From Streptomyces sp. NBC_01497 (lineage in GTDB: Bacteria; Actinomycetota; Actinomycetes; Streptomycetales; Streptomycetaceae), in assembly GCF_036250695.1 (NCBI RefSeq), contig NZ_CP109427.1:1-64000 (forward strand): DNA of 64,000 nt, written 5' to 3'. Below, piece by piece: positions 46,601 through 54,650 of the stretch; position 1 is the stretch's first letter; the number at the start of each line of letters is the position of its first letter. Made by a program: the position numbers and the translations under genes. A model generated the notes under the pieces. That model saw nothing but the letters and a program-made list of their open reading frames with translations. It was not told the DNA's origin and made no database searches.

Positions 46601-47893
46601 GCCGCGCGCGGACAAGTCGGCCTGGAGCAGCGCCAGCGGATCATCGCGCAGGAGGTCCTCGAACACCGTGTCGTCGTCCGTGGCCAGCCAGGCCGCGACT
46701 TCCTGATGTGCTTCCAGGACATGCCTGCTCTTCCCGCTCCCGATCCACAGCAACTCGCGCAGAACTGGCGGGGCCAGCGCCCGGGTCCGCAGGAAGAGTG
46801 CGGCCAGGTACTCCTGATAGCTGCGATGGGCGAACGTCCACCGCAGCTCCCCTATTGGGGCGAGGAGCCCGGACTCGGTGATCTGCCGCAGTTCGCTGGT
46901 CGTGCACGCGATGGTGCCGCCCAAAGGCCCAGGCTCGGCGCCGATCAGCGACGACAGGTGCAGGTCGCCGGCCGGTGCCCCGGACCGGTCCGGTTGGTCG
47001 GACAACGCGGCGTACGGGCCGAAGTGCAGCACGGCCGCAACGCGCGAGGCGACTGTGAGCAGGTGCTCCGGTGCCGCCTGGGCATGAAGCTGCTGCGCCG
47101 AGTTGGGACGGCGTGTCTCCGCACACAGGTGCAGGCACGCATCGCGATAGGCCTGGCCGACAGTCTGCGGCAGCGCGCCGGTGTCGGTGTAGCCGTGCAG
47201 GAGTTGCCGCAGGGTGATCGGGCTGGTCGCCAGTGCGATGAGCCCGCGGTGCCGCAGGGCGGTGGTGAACTCCTCGGTGTCGCTCACGCCCGTGGCCTCA
47301 CTGGCCATCACCACGTCTTCACGGCTGAGCGGGGCAAGGCTCATGACCGATGTCTGGTCAGCTGGCCACAGGCGGCGCAGCCTGTCCTCCAGGCGTACCG
47401 GCCAGCGGGCGGTGCGACAGGAGATCCGCAGCCGCAGATTCGCACGGTCGACAGCACCGAGTCCCTCCAGGTGCGTGGCCAACTTCCGGTCCAGCGCCGG
47501 AAACTCGTTGAGCCCCTCATCCAGGCCGTCCAGCAGGACGTACCACGAGCCCTGGGTTCCTGGCGGGCGCAGGAAAGCCCGGTCGAACTGCCTGTCCGCT
47601 TCTCCGGCGTCGGTGCAGGCCCCCAGATCGACCCAGGCGGCACAGGCACCGTCGTGGGCAAGCGCCGCCTGCTCCTGCTTCAAGGCCATGGATTTGCCCA
47701 GCCCCCGCTCACCGTGCAGGACCAGAACCGGCACGTGCCGCTGGTCTGCCAGTGTGCCGGCCACAGAACGACCCCGGCGTTCAGTCAGCAGCGGCCACCC
47801 GTAGCGGTCCAGTCCGGGCATCTCCCCCACCGGGATCACCCGGCGCCGCCACGAAAACTCCGTCCACCCCGTCATACGCCCCGCCCCCGGCAC
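43676..47893 (-). CDS. Giant STAND/NACHT NTPase with C-terminal PD-(D/E)xK nuclease, Avs-like
   Basis: The 1,405-residue protein has a P-loop near the N terminus: Walker A HGERGLGKS (~60-68) and Walker B WYVLLDGLDEG (~117-127), followed by the winged-helix landmark FAHRSYQEYLAALFL. The middle ~800 residues are helical repeats (HEAT/TPR-like). The C-terminal ~125 residues contain a nuclease signature: an Asp in RTDIHIDAP (~1285) and ECKG in LSLIIECKGCWNNELKHAI (~1307). STAND NTPases of this shape sense phage proteins with their repeats and then oligomerise. Known Avs proteins usually carry the nuclease at the N terminus, so the C-terminal position here is unusual. ATG 47875 is an alternative to GTG 47893. 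Confidence 0.78.
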   Translation of the reverse strand: MPGAGRMTGWTEFSWRRRVIPVGEMPGLDRYGWPLLTERRGRSVAGTLADQRHVPVLVLHGERGLGKSMALKQEQAALAHDGACAAWVDLGACTDAGEADRQFDRAFLRPPGTQGSWYVLLDGLDEGLNEFPALDRKLATHLEGLGAVDRANLRLRISCRTARWPVRLEDRLRRLWPADQTSVMSLAPLSREDVVMASEATGVSDTEEFTTALRHRGLIALATSPITLRQLLHGYTDTGALPQTVGQAYRDACLHLCAETRRPNSAQQLHAQAAPEHLLTVASRVAAVLHFGPYAALSDQPDRSGAPAGDLHLSSLIGAEPGPLGGTIACTTSELRQITESGLLAPIGELRWTFAHRSYQEYLAALFLRTRALAPPVLRELLWIGSGKSRHVLEAHQEVAAWLATDDDTVFEDLLRDDPLALLQADLSARGPSDRARAAEALLALLAQDDTLRLDHAQLHRLDHPALPDQLRPYLSPTTAPHLVYAAVSIAQACRLDQLNDALLNVAEVAEDRPAEIRRAAVETVTAPAAPQLLRLRKLAETPSPEVVAAALEHLYPAHLSVTERLALFRDPDPAHIGAAYLHRQAVPEGLDPATIMEAVTWAGAVLGDPDTRASRALALGVLARAVTLAEDASIPADEILPLLGDAFLGMAACEDDLYHYRLQDHLRALDTTLASAVCTRRRLTLHLLATAGPGQWFVLLGVFGAGLLPADDVLYWMEHWDLLEGLPSQMVRTVVRFGPPEDALERQRAETARAAHPSLAEFTAWWDAPPAETPRHTRIAEEREHRRRGNTYDESDLRGALHAARTADSTEVRAAWARVLNQLQRTPDGAQPRSFEPLLTLADLAPSRPLAGSDLAGLLAETALHVLRTAPVVTVDDLVADGADVWRVPELAAFAVAGDPSQISCDPDRWGGWALALATVHTHDQASQDLKRDLLRRCPQTAEDGLRKLLPTILDAVTEHTVRSVARSLAHFPDCRPALLSWARNADVDPERWHAVLAELSAVGDRDATDQLAVALRDDPADHKPGTPARRHWTLACQTLLHDKNLAVFWSDISCRLTDPVILTDFLHVTAGNPEAVYGWPSGLGQLSEDDLAGLYRLICEQDDLAALRIWPWRTGFVGGDERVAELIQALPELIARKESTQAAAVLDDLASSYSDVPALRRLARITGRIAAASLATPVAAKELITLADNHRLRLVRDEHQLLEVVLESLQALQDDVQGDNGTSVNLWNRDTDRFTASTKCWPCWEDDLCDAVTAFLRRDIGTRGIIINREVEIRRSGLPGQRTDIHIDAPVSDGSDRPALSLIIECKGCWNNELKHAIPRQLAAYLTRPWTAGLLLVGYFDCTRWNHQRRSCPVTDHSLQNVTDTQKSQAARLKDQLSLPVDAFILDCRLPGPESDWRKSTAT

Positions 47894-49020
47894 TCATTGC
47901 TCTCGAGCCACGAACTGCGACCCGCGCGCGTGCTGCTTCGGTGATCCGACACCCACATGGAGCTGTTCCGCAACTCGGGCACGGTGCACACGCCCGGTCA
48001 GTGTCCTCACCGCGGTGGTGAGGACACAACAGCAAGGGAGCCCCCTGCTCCAGGCGGTAGTCATGGTGCGGAGCCTCCCCATACCGAATGCGGCTGCGAC
48101 GAGTTTGGGATCCAGAGTGTTGAGCAGGTCGAGCAGGCGAGTGCACCGGATCATGTGGGCGGGAAGCCGCAGGCATCCAGAACGTGGCTGACATAGGCAG
48201 GGGACGCCGGCCCCCGGACCCGACCGGCACCACCTCTGCGGGTGCCACGCTCGCGGCCGCGGCCGCCCCGAAGCAGGGTCCGGGATCCCCCTGCGCTCGC
48301 TCGCCGCACACCCGCCGGCCGCACCGGACCTTGCATCTTGGCTCGCGTGCCGCATCGGCCCGGTCCCTACCGACCAGGCGACGTCGAGGATCCCAGCCCG
48401 CTGCGCGTCACGGCGGCCGCACCCGGCGGGTGGGCACCTACACAGTCCGGGCCGGGTCCACGGATGACCCGCATGCGCAGAGCCTTCAGCAGACCACGGG
48501 CGGTTGGCGCTATGACGGCCCCGGCTACGCGGCGCGCACCTGCGGATCGTCCCCGAGCGCAACAACCGTGTGCACCGCCTGGCACTGAGAGACCCTTCCG
48601 CCTTGAGGGCGTCAGTCAGCGATGCCGGCCGGCGCTTCCCGAAGGCCACCACTGCCGGCGCCGAGGCGTCGCCGCGGAGTCGGAGACGTCGCGTGCGCGC
48701 CCCGAGGACTCCCCGGGCTCGCAGGGCGTCAAGGTCGGGGATGCGGGTCCCGGGCAGGTCGTTGAGGAGGTCGTCCTGGGAGCCGCGGATGCTGTGGGCG
48801 GAGTCCTGAGGGCCGGAGCCAAGCGTGCGGCGGTCGGTCACTGAGTCATCGTAGGCGGCCCAACCCCCGCTCCCGGGCTTGGGCTTGGGCCTGCGTGCCC
48901 ATCAGGGCGGGGCCGGCGCGGAAGGTGCTCTCACCACGCCGCTCGGAGTGCTCGTACGTCGGGGCAGTCGACGCCTGGCATGGTTCCGTCACGAGGCATG
49001 TCTGGTGATCACCCACGAGA
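47894..49020. other. Long stretch with only weak gene relics
   Basis: A minus-strand frame reads well only around 48060-48180 (TRLLDLLNTLDPKLVAAAFG), a phrase resembling the end of a mobile-element protein. It is surrounded by out-of-frame, Arg-rich sequence, so I treat it as an unidentified relic. Another piece (48700-48840; DDLLNDLPGTRIPDLDALRA) is similarly isolated. No intact gene or RNA is seen. Confidence 0.35.
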
Positions 49021-49023
49021 GGT

Positions 49024-49430
49024 GGAGCCTTTGAGTAGTTGACCGGCTCGCACGCGGACGGAGTCGCCGACGCGAGGCTTACCGGTGGCAGCGCTCACAG
49101 GCTGTCCGCTGCCGTGTCGGTGCGCGGCCGTAGGAAGCGGACCGGCTGTCAGTGGCGCCCCGGTCGTCCGTCCGCACTGGGTCGACAGCACTGTCTGTGC
49201 GGAATTCGACCGCGAGCATGGGCTGGACAGGCGTGAACTCCAGGGGCTCGCGTGATCCCCACGACGCGCTGAAGGTGACGCCCTGCCAGGGTGCCCGGGC
49301 CCGGCGGGGGTGAGCAGCGGACCGAGCTGGGCGCGGTCGGCCGCAGATAGCGGTGCCGTGCGGGCGACCAGATGCAGGCGCCCGGCCGGGCCATGCCGTC
49401 CGAGCGTCATCCACCCGCGGCCGCCATGGT
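49024..49430 (-). pseudogene. Relic of an ATP-dependent DNA ligase C-terminal domain (copy 1)
   Basis: Pieces of the ligase OB-fold region lie in three frames: LHLVARTAPLSAADRAQLGP with LLTPAG, then VTFSASWGSREPLEFTPVQP with LAVEFRTDSAVD, then an in-frame stop followed by QPVRFLRPRTDTAADSL. At least two frameshifts and one stop disrupt it, and the catalytic adenylation domain is absent. The same domain recurs at 60673 and 62204. Confidence 0.6.
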
Positions 49431-49489
49431 CACCCGTTGCAGTGTCCCGGCCATGCGCCGACGCCGGCACCGCGGATCCGGGCGGCACA

Positions 49490-49855
49490 GTGAACGCCAT
49501 GCGCGCCAGGATCGTCACCAAGGCCACTGCGGCCGGGCTGCTCGCAGCCGCCCTGGTGAATGGTTTGCCGGCCGGGGCCCGGTCGGCAGCCGCGTTCGTC
49601 TCCACCCGGCCGGCACCGCCCGCCCGGGCACCAGACGTCTCCCGCCTCACCACGATGGGCAAACCAGCGGGCCACCAGAAGCACCACGCCGCAGCCGGCC
49701 GCACCGGCAGAACGCGGCTACGCCTCGGCGCGTACGGCGGAACACCGGTGAGGCCGGTGGCCGGCACATCAGTGGAGGCCGCGACTGGCGCTCCCGCGCC
49801 CGCACCCGCCTGCGGGATGAAGCGGTCGGCTCGGCGCATCTCGCCCTTCGTCGCT
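49490..49855 (+). CDS. Possible truncated secreted protein
   Basis: From GTG 49490/ATG 49499 the frame gives a plausible signal peptide (MRARIVTKATAAGLLAAALV, then PAGARSA) followed by a Pro/Ala/Thr-rich linker. The frame stays open to 50737, but everything past ~49855 overlaps the leftward zinc-finger gene and has the look of a shadow. Treat it as a decayed or short secreted protein; weak. Confidence 0.3.
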
Positions 49856-50327
49856 CACGCGGCCCGTAGGGCTCGGGCCGCCGCCTCGCAAGCTCGCGCC
49901 AGCGGCTCACGCGCCACACCCGGCACGCCGCCGGCCATCGCGATTCGACGCAGCTGCGCGAGGGCCTGCGCCCACTCCACCGCGTCCTCGGGCAGGGTGT
50001 ACGGCTCGCCGCTCAGCCGGGCCGCCGGGACTTCCCGTACCTCGCCCGGCCTCCGGCGCACGAGCGTGCGCACGATCGTCTCCGTGCGCTCCACCACCCG
50101 CGTCGCCGGCTCCCGCGTGAGGCCGCCCTCGTCCGGCGGGCGCCGGGCACGGCCTGCGCCGTACGCAGCTCGTAGGCCCGCGTGCGGTGAGCGGGCCCGC
50201 AGTACTTCGGCGGGCGCCCCGTGCCCTTGTAGGGCATCGGCTTCCCGCACCACGCGCACGTGCGCGCGACCAGCTGCTCGCGCACCGACCGCCGCTCCTG
50301 CTCGTCACTCACCGGCTCTTTCGTCAC
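49855..50327 (-). pseudogene. Frameshifted small zinc-finger protein
   Basis: The first half (MTKEP start, GTG 50327) encodes CAWCGKPMPYKGTGRPPKYC then AHRTRAYELRTAQA, a treble-clef-like zinc site with four cysteines. The second half in another frame encodes TRVVERTETIVRTLVRRRPG, ALAQLRRIAMAGGVPGVARE. Similar Streptomyces proteins carry both parts in one chain, and the shift lies near 50140. It is plausibly a mobile-element accessory protein. Confidence 0.55.
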
Positions 50328-50387
50328 TGACGAAACGATACGGAACGCGAAATACAGCTCAGTCGCGGGCCCTTGAACAGGCGCTAC

Positions 50388-50480
50388 TCAGGGGGTGTCG
50401 TCTTCCCAGTCCCACTTCGCCGGACGTCGTTGCGGGGCTCCTACATGGCGCGGCCGCCGGGGACGTAGTCGCCGGCGGCC
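50388..50480 (-). pseudogene. C-terminal relic ending in WDWEDDTP
   Basis: The tail KWDWEDDTP, preceded in another frame by YVPGGRAM, is a broken copy of the more complete tail at 52852-53045 (GGRAMYGPRNGE, KWDWEGDTP). Confidence 0.5.
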
Positions 50481-50517
50481 GCGCGGAAGGGGCACGCATG
50501 CCCGCGCCCGCACACAG

Positions 50518-50805
50518 TCATCGAGGGGCGCCCCCGCCGGCCGACGGAGTCGATACCGGTGTGGCCGCTGCAGGGGCCGGTCCGGACACTCCTTCTGCTC
50601 CGCCTTGGCGAACACCGGTCAGCAGGAAGGCCCCGATGGTGATCACGCCGGCGGTCGTCACGACGGCCGCGGCCAGTCGCTCACCCCGCGAGGGGGTGCC
50701 CGCAGCGCCCAGTCCGTGGGCGGGAAGGGATCGGTAGACGATCGCCCCGGCGACGATCGCGATGACCGCCACCAGGACGATGGGAAGGTTCAGCGTTACG
50801 TTCAC
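50518..50805 (-). CDS. Small membrane protein, unknown
   Basis: The 95-residue protein starts with GTG 50805 behind GAGAGG. It has two membrane helices (LNLPIVLVAVIAIVAGAIVY and AAAVVTTAGVITIGAFLL) joined by a short basic loop (LPAHGLGAAGTPSRGER), then a Pro/Ala-rich tail. Small proteins of this form accompany transfer genes in Streptomyces plasmids and integrative elements, but that link is inference. Confidence 0.55.
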   Translation of the reverse strand: MNVTLNLPIVLVAVIAIVAGAIVYRSLPAHGLGAAGTPSRGERLAAAVVTTAGVITIGAFLLTGVRQGGAEGVSGPAPAAATPVSTPSAGGGAPR

Positions 50806-51052
50806 AGTGGGCCTCTCGGGTCCAGGGGCCTGCCTGTCTGGACTCGACATCTGCCAGGCAGGCCCCAACCTGCCGAGCCCACCACGGGCCCGACACCCCT
50901 TCCTGGGACAAGCCGTTGCCCCAGGCGGGCGCGGCCCTCGCGTTTCCCTTGAAGAGGAGACGCCGGCCGACGACCCCGTTGTGCACGGGCCGTCAGCCGA
51001 GTACGTCGTACCTCTACGAAAGCGCCTCACACGGCTCTGACCTGCACCTGTG

Positions 51053-51145
51053 GAACGGAACGGCAGAAGGCCGAGCACCGAGGAACGCCATCGAACGAAA
51101 GGAGGCGTTCCACCGCGTTCAGCGGAGTTCCGCACCGTTCCGTTC
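51053..51145. promoter_or_regulatory. Symmetric array of eight GAACG half-sites
   Basis: GAACG starts at 51053, 51058, 51083 and 51093, then its complement CGTTC occupies 51106-51110, 51116-51120, 51136-51140 and 51141-51145. The two halves are arranged almost symmetrically about position ~51100. The array ends 39 bp before the ATG of a helix-turn-helix gene, so it is probably the operator for that regulator. Confidence 0.6.
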
Positions 51146-51183
51146 TCCCGGTCCTACGCTGGGCTCACGCAGGGTGCGGGGGG

Positions 51184-52065
51184 ATGCAGGTGGACGACAT
51201 CAACGACGGCGACAGACCACACGAAGGCGACTTCGACAGGGGACTTGCCGCATTCGCGCAGGACCTGAAGCAGCTGTGCAGGGACCGGGGCAAGCCCTCC
51301 TACCGGGACATCACCCGCCGCGCCGAGCAGATCGACTCCGCGCGTCCCCTCCCCCAGGGCACGGTCAGCGGCATCTTCAACGGCAACAGGCTCCCGCAGC
51401 TGCCCACGCTGGTCGCGCTCGTCCGCACCCTGCTCGCTCACGGAGAAGACGGCCGGCCATGTGATCCTCCCTCCTACCAAGCACACGAGTTGAAGCTCTG
51501 GCGCCACCGGTGGAGCGAGCTGGACCTCATGCGCGAGAGCTCCGTCCGCGGCCGAGCTGCGCGCGGGCGGCCCGCATTAGTTCTTGCGCCTGAGGGCGAG
51601 CCGACGAACCCGAAAGACCCGGCTGCCGAAGAAGCGACGGCATCCGTGTTGGCCGACGCCCACCGCAAGGCGGAGGCCATCGAGGCGGTGGCGCTCGCGC
51701 GGGCTGAGGAAATCCTGGCCGAGGCCCAGGCAGACCGCGACCAGGCCGCCGCCGAGAAGGCACGGCAGCACACCCGGATCGCCGGGGAGCTCGAAGAAGC
51801 CCGCCAGGAACGGGAACAGGCCGCCGCCGATGCTGCTCGCATACGTGAGCAGGCCATCACGGACGCAGCCAACGAAGCCAGGTCTGCGAACGACGCCGCG
51901 GACAGCCAGAGCAAGGATGCGGCCCCCGGCGGGTGCCGCCTGGGAGACTCCTCACTTCCCCCTGCCGCGAGTACGCCGCGGGCAGGACGCCATGATCCCC
52001 GTGGAGCTGGACCTCAAAGAGATCGCCTTCGGCATCATCCGGGACGTTCAGGTGGAGACAGCTGA
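51184..52065 (+). CDS. Helix-turn-helix regulator with Ala/Glu coiled coil, 3' end altered
   Basis: Residues ~15-85 (FAQDLKQLCRDRGKPSYRDI, PQGTVSGIFNGNRLPQLPTL) form a typical Streptomyces XRE-like domain. Residues ~155-235 are a long, highly charged coiled coil (ARAEEILAEAQADRDQAAAE). The last ~50 residues (from SKDAAPGGCRL) are out-of-frame dnaJ sequence, so the natural C terminus was replaced when dnaJ was joined on. The ATG follows a G-rich stretch and sits just after the GAACG array. Confidence 0.65.
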   Translation: MQVDDINDGDRPHEGDFDRGLAAFAQDLKQLCRDRGKPSYRDITRRAEQIDSARPLPQGTVSGIFNGNRLPQLPTLVALVRTLLAHGEDGRPCDPPSYQAHELKLWRHRWSELDLMRESSVRGRAARGRPALVLAPEGEPTNPKDPAAEEATASVLADAHRKAEAIEAVALARAEEILAEAQADRDQAAAEKARQHTRIAGELEEARQEREQAAADAARIREQAITDAANEARSANDAADSQSKDAAPGGCRLGDSSLPPAASTPRAGRHDPRGAGPQRDRLRHHPGRSGGDS

Positions 52066-52765
52066 CGTCTGCCAGGTCTGCGAGGGCAAGATGACCGCGC
52101 CAGGCACCACCGCGCCGGTGTGCCCCGACTGCCTCGGACAAGGTCGCGTCTTCGCGGGGCCGTCCTCCGGCAACTCGGAAGGATCTCCGCAGCCGTGCCC
52201 CAAGTGCGAGGGCTTCGGCACCCTGCTCCCACACCCGTGCGCGGAATGCGCCGGCGACGGGCGCGTCCGCATCCGCCGCACGCTCAGCGTGAAAATCCCA
52301 CCCGGCGTCGACAACGGCACCCGAATCCAATTCGCCGGTGAAGGCGAACGCGGCCCAGGCGGCGACCTGTACCTGGAAGTCCGCGAGCAACCGCACCCCA
52401 TCTTCCAACGCCGGGGCGACGACCTCCACTGCACGGTCACCATCCCGATGGTGGCCGCCGCACTCGGCACCGAGGTGCCGCTGGAAACCCTGGACGGCCT
52501 CGAAGACATCGACATCCCTCCCGGCACGCAATCCGGCGACAAGATCACCCTCAACAACCGAGGCGTGACCCACTTCCGCAGGGGCGAACGCGGCGATCTG
52601 TTCCTCCACGTCGAGGTGCGCACGCCCACCGACCTCAGCCCAGTCCAGGAGCGTCTCCTGCGGGACCTGGGAGGCCTACGGGGTGGCGAAGAACGCCCGC
52701 CGGGCCACTTCCAGCCAGGCCAGCAAGGCCTGGTCTCCCGGCTGAAGGACGCGTTCACAGGCTGA
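51955..52765 (+). pseudogene. dnaJ: DnaJ chaperone lacking its J domain
   Basis: The frame matches Streptomyces DnaJ from just before the zinc region to the C terminus: four CxxC units (CQVCEGK, CPDCLGQG, CPKCEGFG, CAECAGDG), then RIRRTLSVKIPPGVDNGTRI, LHCTVTIPMVAAALGTEVPL, and the end GQQGLVSRLKDAFTG. The J domain and Gly/Phe linker are missing, being replaced by the preceding regulator. ATG 51992 could still initiate a 257-residue substrate-binding fragment. The first zinc unit is slightly off consensus. Confidence 0.75.
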
Positions 52766-52851
52766 CCCCCCTGCCCCATCGGCAGACCAGCCAGGAGGGA
52801 TGGGAAGCCTCCTGCTCGACACTTCAGCTTGCCCCGGGGCACCAACGTGAC

Positions 52852-53045
52852 TCAGGGGGTGTCGCCTTCCCAGTCCCACTTGCCCGGCTCGCCATTGCGG
52901 GGGCCATACATGGCCCGGCCGCCCGGGCCGTAGGTGCCGATCTCAGTGACCAGCGCCGCGCCCTCCACGAGGGCTTCGGTGTCCCAGCCGGTCACGTCGA
53001 CCAGGAGGCCGTCCAACGGGCCGCCAACCAGCTCCCGGGCCGCGT
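52852..53045 (-). pseudogene. C-terminal fragment of a conserved small protein (WDWEGDTP tail)
   Basis: A frame ending ELVGGPLDGLLVDVTGWDTE, ALVEGAALVTEIGTYGPGGR, KWDWEGDTP lacks an obvious start and is cut off at ~53045 by a TPR fragment on the other strand. It is a second copy of the tail at 50388. Confidence 0.5.
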
Positions 53046-53784
53046 GCCCGGGCCGCGGCCCGCGGCCCGGGTCCGAGTCCGGCAGCGTCAGATCGGCTGG
53101 CTCTCCGCGCTCCTGGGCAATCTGGCCTTCCATCTGGACGACCTCACCGGTGCCCGCACCCACCTGTCCGCCGCGGCGGCATGGGGCGAACGCACCGGCG
53201 ACAACCGCTTGACCGCCTGGGCGTGGGGCGCGCACAGCATGGTCGCCCGCACCACCCAACGCTACGACACCGCCCTCGCCTACGCCGAACGCGGCACCCA
53301 TCTCGCCCCCGCAGGCCTGCCCCGGGCCCAGCTCAATGCGTGGGCACTCCTGCCGGCCCTCGCCCGCCTCCAGCGCCCCGACGACGCCCTGCACACCGCG
53401 CTGCACGAACTCGAAGCCGACCCGGACGGCGCTGCGCCCGGACGCTTCGGCTTCGATGAAGGTGAACTCGCCCTCCACCAGGCCGAAGCACACCTCGCCC
53501 TCGGGCGCGGTCAGCAAGCACGCGCCCGCGCGGAAGCCTCCGCGGCCGCGTGCCCGCACGGCACAGGCGGCTGGGCAGCCGCAACCAGCGTGTCGCCCGG
53601 TGCCCCCGCGGCAGGAGGACCGCCTGCACGGGCGACCGACTTGGTTGCGGCCCCCACTGCTGCCGCCGCTCACAGCACATCAGGCGCAACCGCAGCGGTT
53701 GACGATTCACACCTTGTGACAGATCAGCTCAGCAATCAGATCGGATTGCTGCAGTGGCGTGCCGCACCACTGACGTTGAAGTGA
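53044..53784 (+). pseudogene. TPR portion of an XRE-type regulator
   Basis: The stretch from ~53085 to ~53590 reads GWLSALLGNLAFHLDDLTGA, AWGAHSMVARTTQRYDTALA and ELALHQAEAHLALGRGQQAR, classic TPR pairs from the C-terminal half of a helix-turn-helix/TPR regulator. It lacks the DNA-binding head and its last ~60 residues are unrelated, so it is a decapitated relic. Confidence 0.55.
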
Positions 53785-54167
53785 AAGCACACCCGAGCCA
53801 GGTAGGCCGAACTGTCCAGCACTCCGGGGGACGAGTAGTCGGAGCTGGTAGTGGAGAGGGAACGCTGATAGAAGACGCCGGGCCATGTGTAGCCGTCGTC
53901 ACTGGAGCGCTCAATCCAGAAAGTACAACCGACGGCAACCTGTGCGTTGATGTACAAACCGTAGGCGTACTGATTCAGATAGCGGACCTCTCCCTCACAG
54001 CGACCCCCTGCGCTCGCGTACCACGTGATGGTTTGGTAGTCGTCGCCTCCGCCGGGACCGTTTCCTGATGCGGCCTGCGCCGGACTCGTTGCGGCGAAGG
54101 CGGCGCCGAGGGCAAGGATTGTGGTTGCTATCGCCGTCATGATTCGACGGAAGAAGGGTGCTGACAT
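53736..54167 (-). CDS. Secreted protein of unknown function
   Basis: The 143-residue protein has a Sec signal peptide (FRRIMTAIATTILALGAAFA, cut after AQA at ~32). The mature chain contains four cysteines, probably two disulfides, and an aromatic-rich beta-type sequence (YQTITWYASAGGRCEGEV, VAVGCTFWIERSSDDGYTW). GGAGG four bases before the ATG supports the start. It is leftward and monocistronic; its function is unknown. Confidence 0.75.
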   Translation of the reverse strand: MSAPFFRRIMTAIATTILALGAAFAATSPAQAASGNGPGGGDDYQTITWYASAGGRCEGEVRYLNQYAYGLYINAQVAVGCTFWIERSSDDGYTWPGVFYQRSLSTTSSDYSSPGVLDSSAYLARVCFHFNVSGAARHCSNPI

Positions 54168-54354
54168 GGTTCCTCCCCGTGATTTTGGGGGTCAGCTTGG
54201 CAAGCTCGGCGAGCCGAACGAATGTCGTTCGAATAAAGTGGCTCGTTAATGCTCTTAACCTGGCTGAAATCTACCCTGTCCTCCGACGTCAGTGGCGCCC
54301 CTGGTCGTCTCAGTCGCCCATGGCCCGCAGCTCCCAACCCATCACGAGGCAGCA

Positions 54355-54650
54355 ATCAGGCCGTCACAGGCCCGGCCAAGGGCCCTCTGTGATCGAATCT
54401 GATGAGGCGGCTGGGTACTGGGCGTCGAAGCCGTGCCCGGGCAGGTCGACGGCGAAGCTGCGATGGCCGAGCAGTGCCAGTTCGCGCTGGATGGGGCCCA
54501 CATGAACGAGCTGGAGCCAGAGCCGTGCACGAGAACGAAGGTGGTACTCGCATGGCGAGCGGGCAGCGGGCGGGGGGAGTTGCTGGAGACGGATGTCATA
54601 CGGGTCAGTCCAATGTCCGGTGGGCGGCGCGGCAGGCATACCTGAGGGGC
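54355..54650 (-). pseudogene. N-terminal relic of an alpha/beta hydrolase
   Basis: TTFVLVHGSGSSSFMW in one frame continues in another as IQRELALLGHRSFAVDLPGH then GFDAQYP, the oxyanion-hole and second-strand region of alpha/beta hydrolases. A frameshift and the loss of the catalytic two-thirds mark it as dead. Confidence 0.6.

Noticed and set aside
47894..48841. 315-codon leftward frame
   Set aside because: Only short isolated pieces look protein-like and most is Arg/Cys-rich; kept only as a possible relic.
49310..50737. 475-codon rightward frame
   Set aside because: Most of it is a shadow of the leftward zinc-finger and membrane genes; only the first ~120 codons could be real.
54280..54310. 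Fourth DNA-ligase relic (GTCAGTGGCGCCCC-like string)
   Set aside because: The similarity to the other relics covers about 15 bases only and could be chance.
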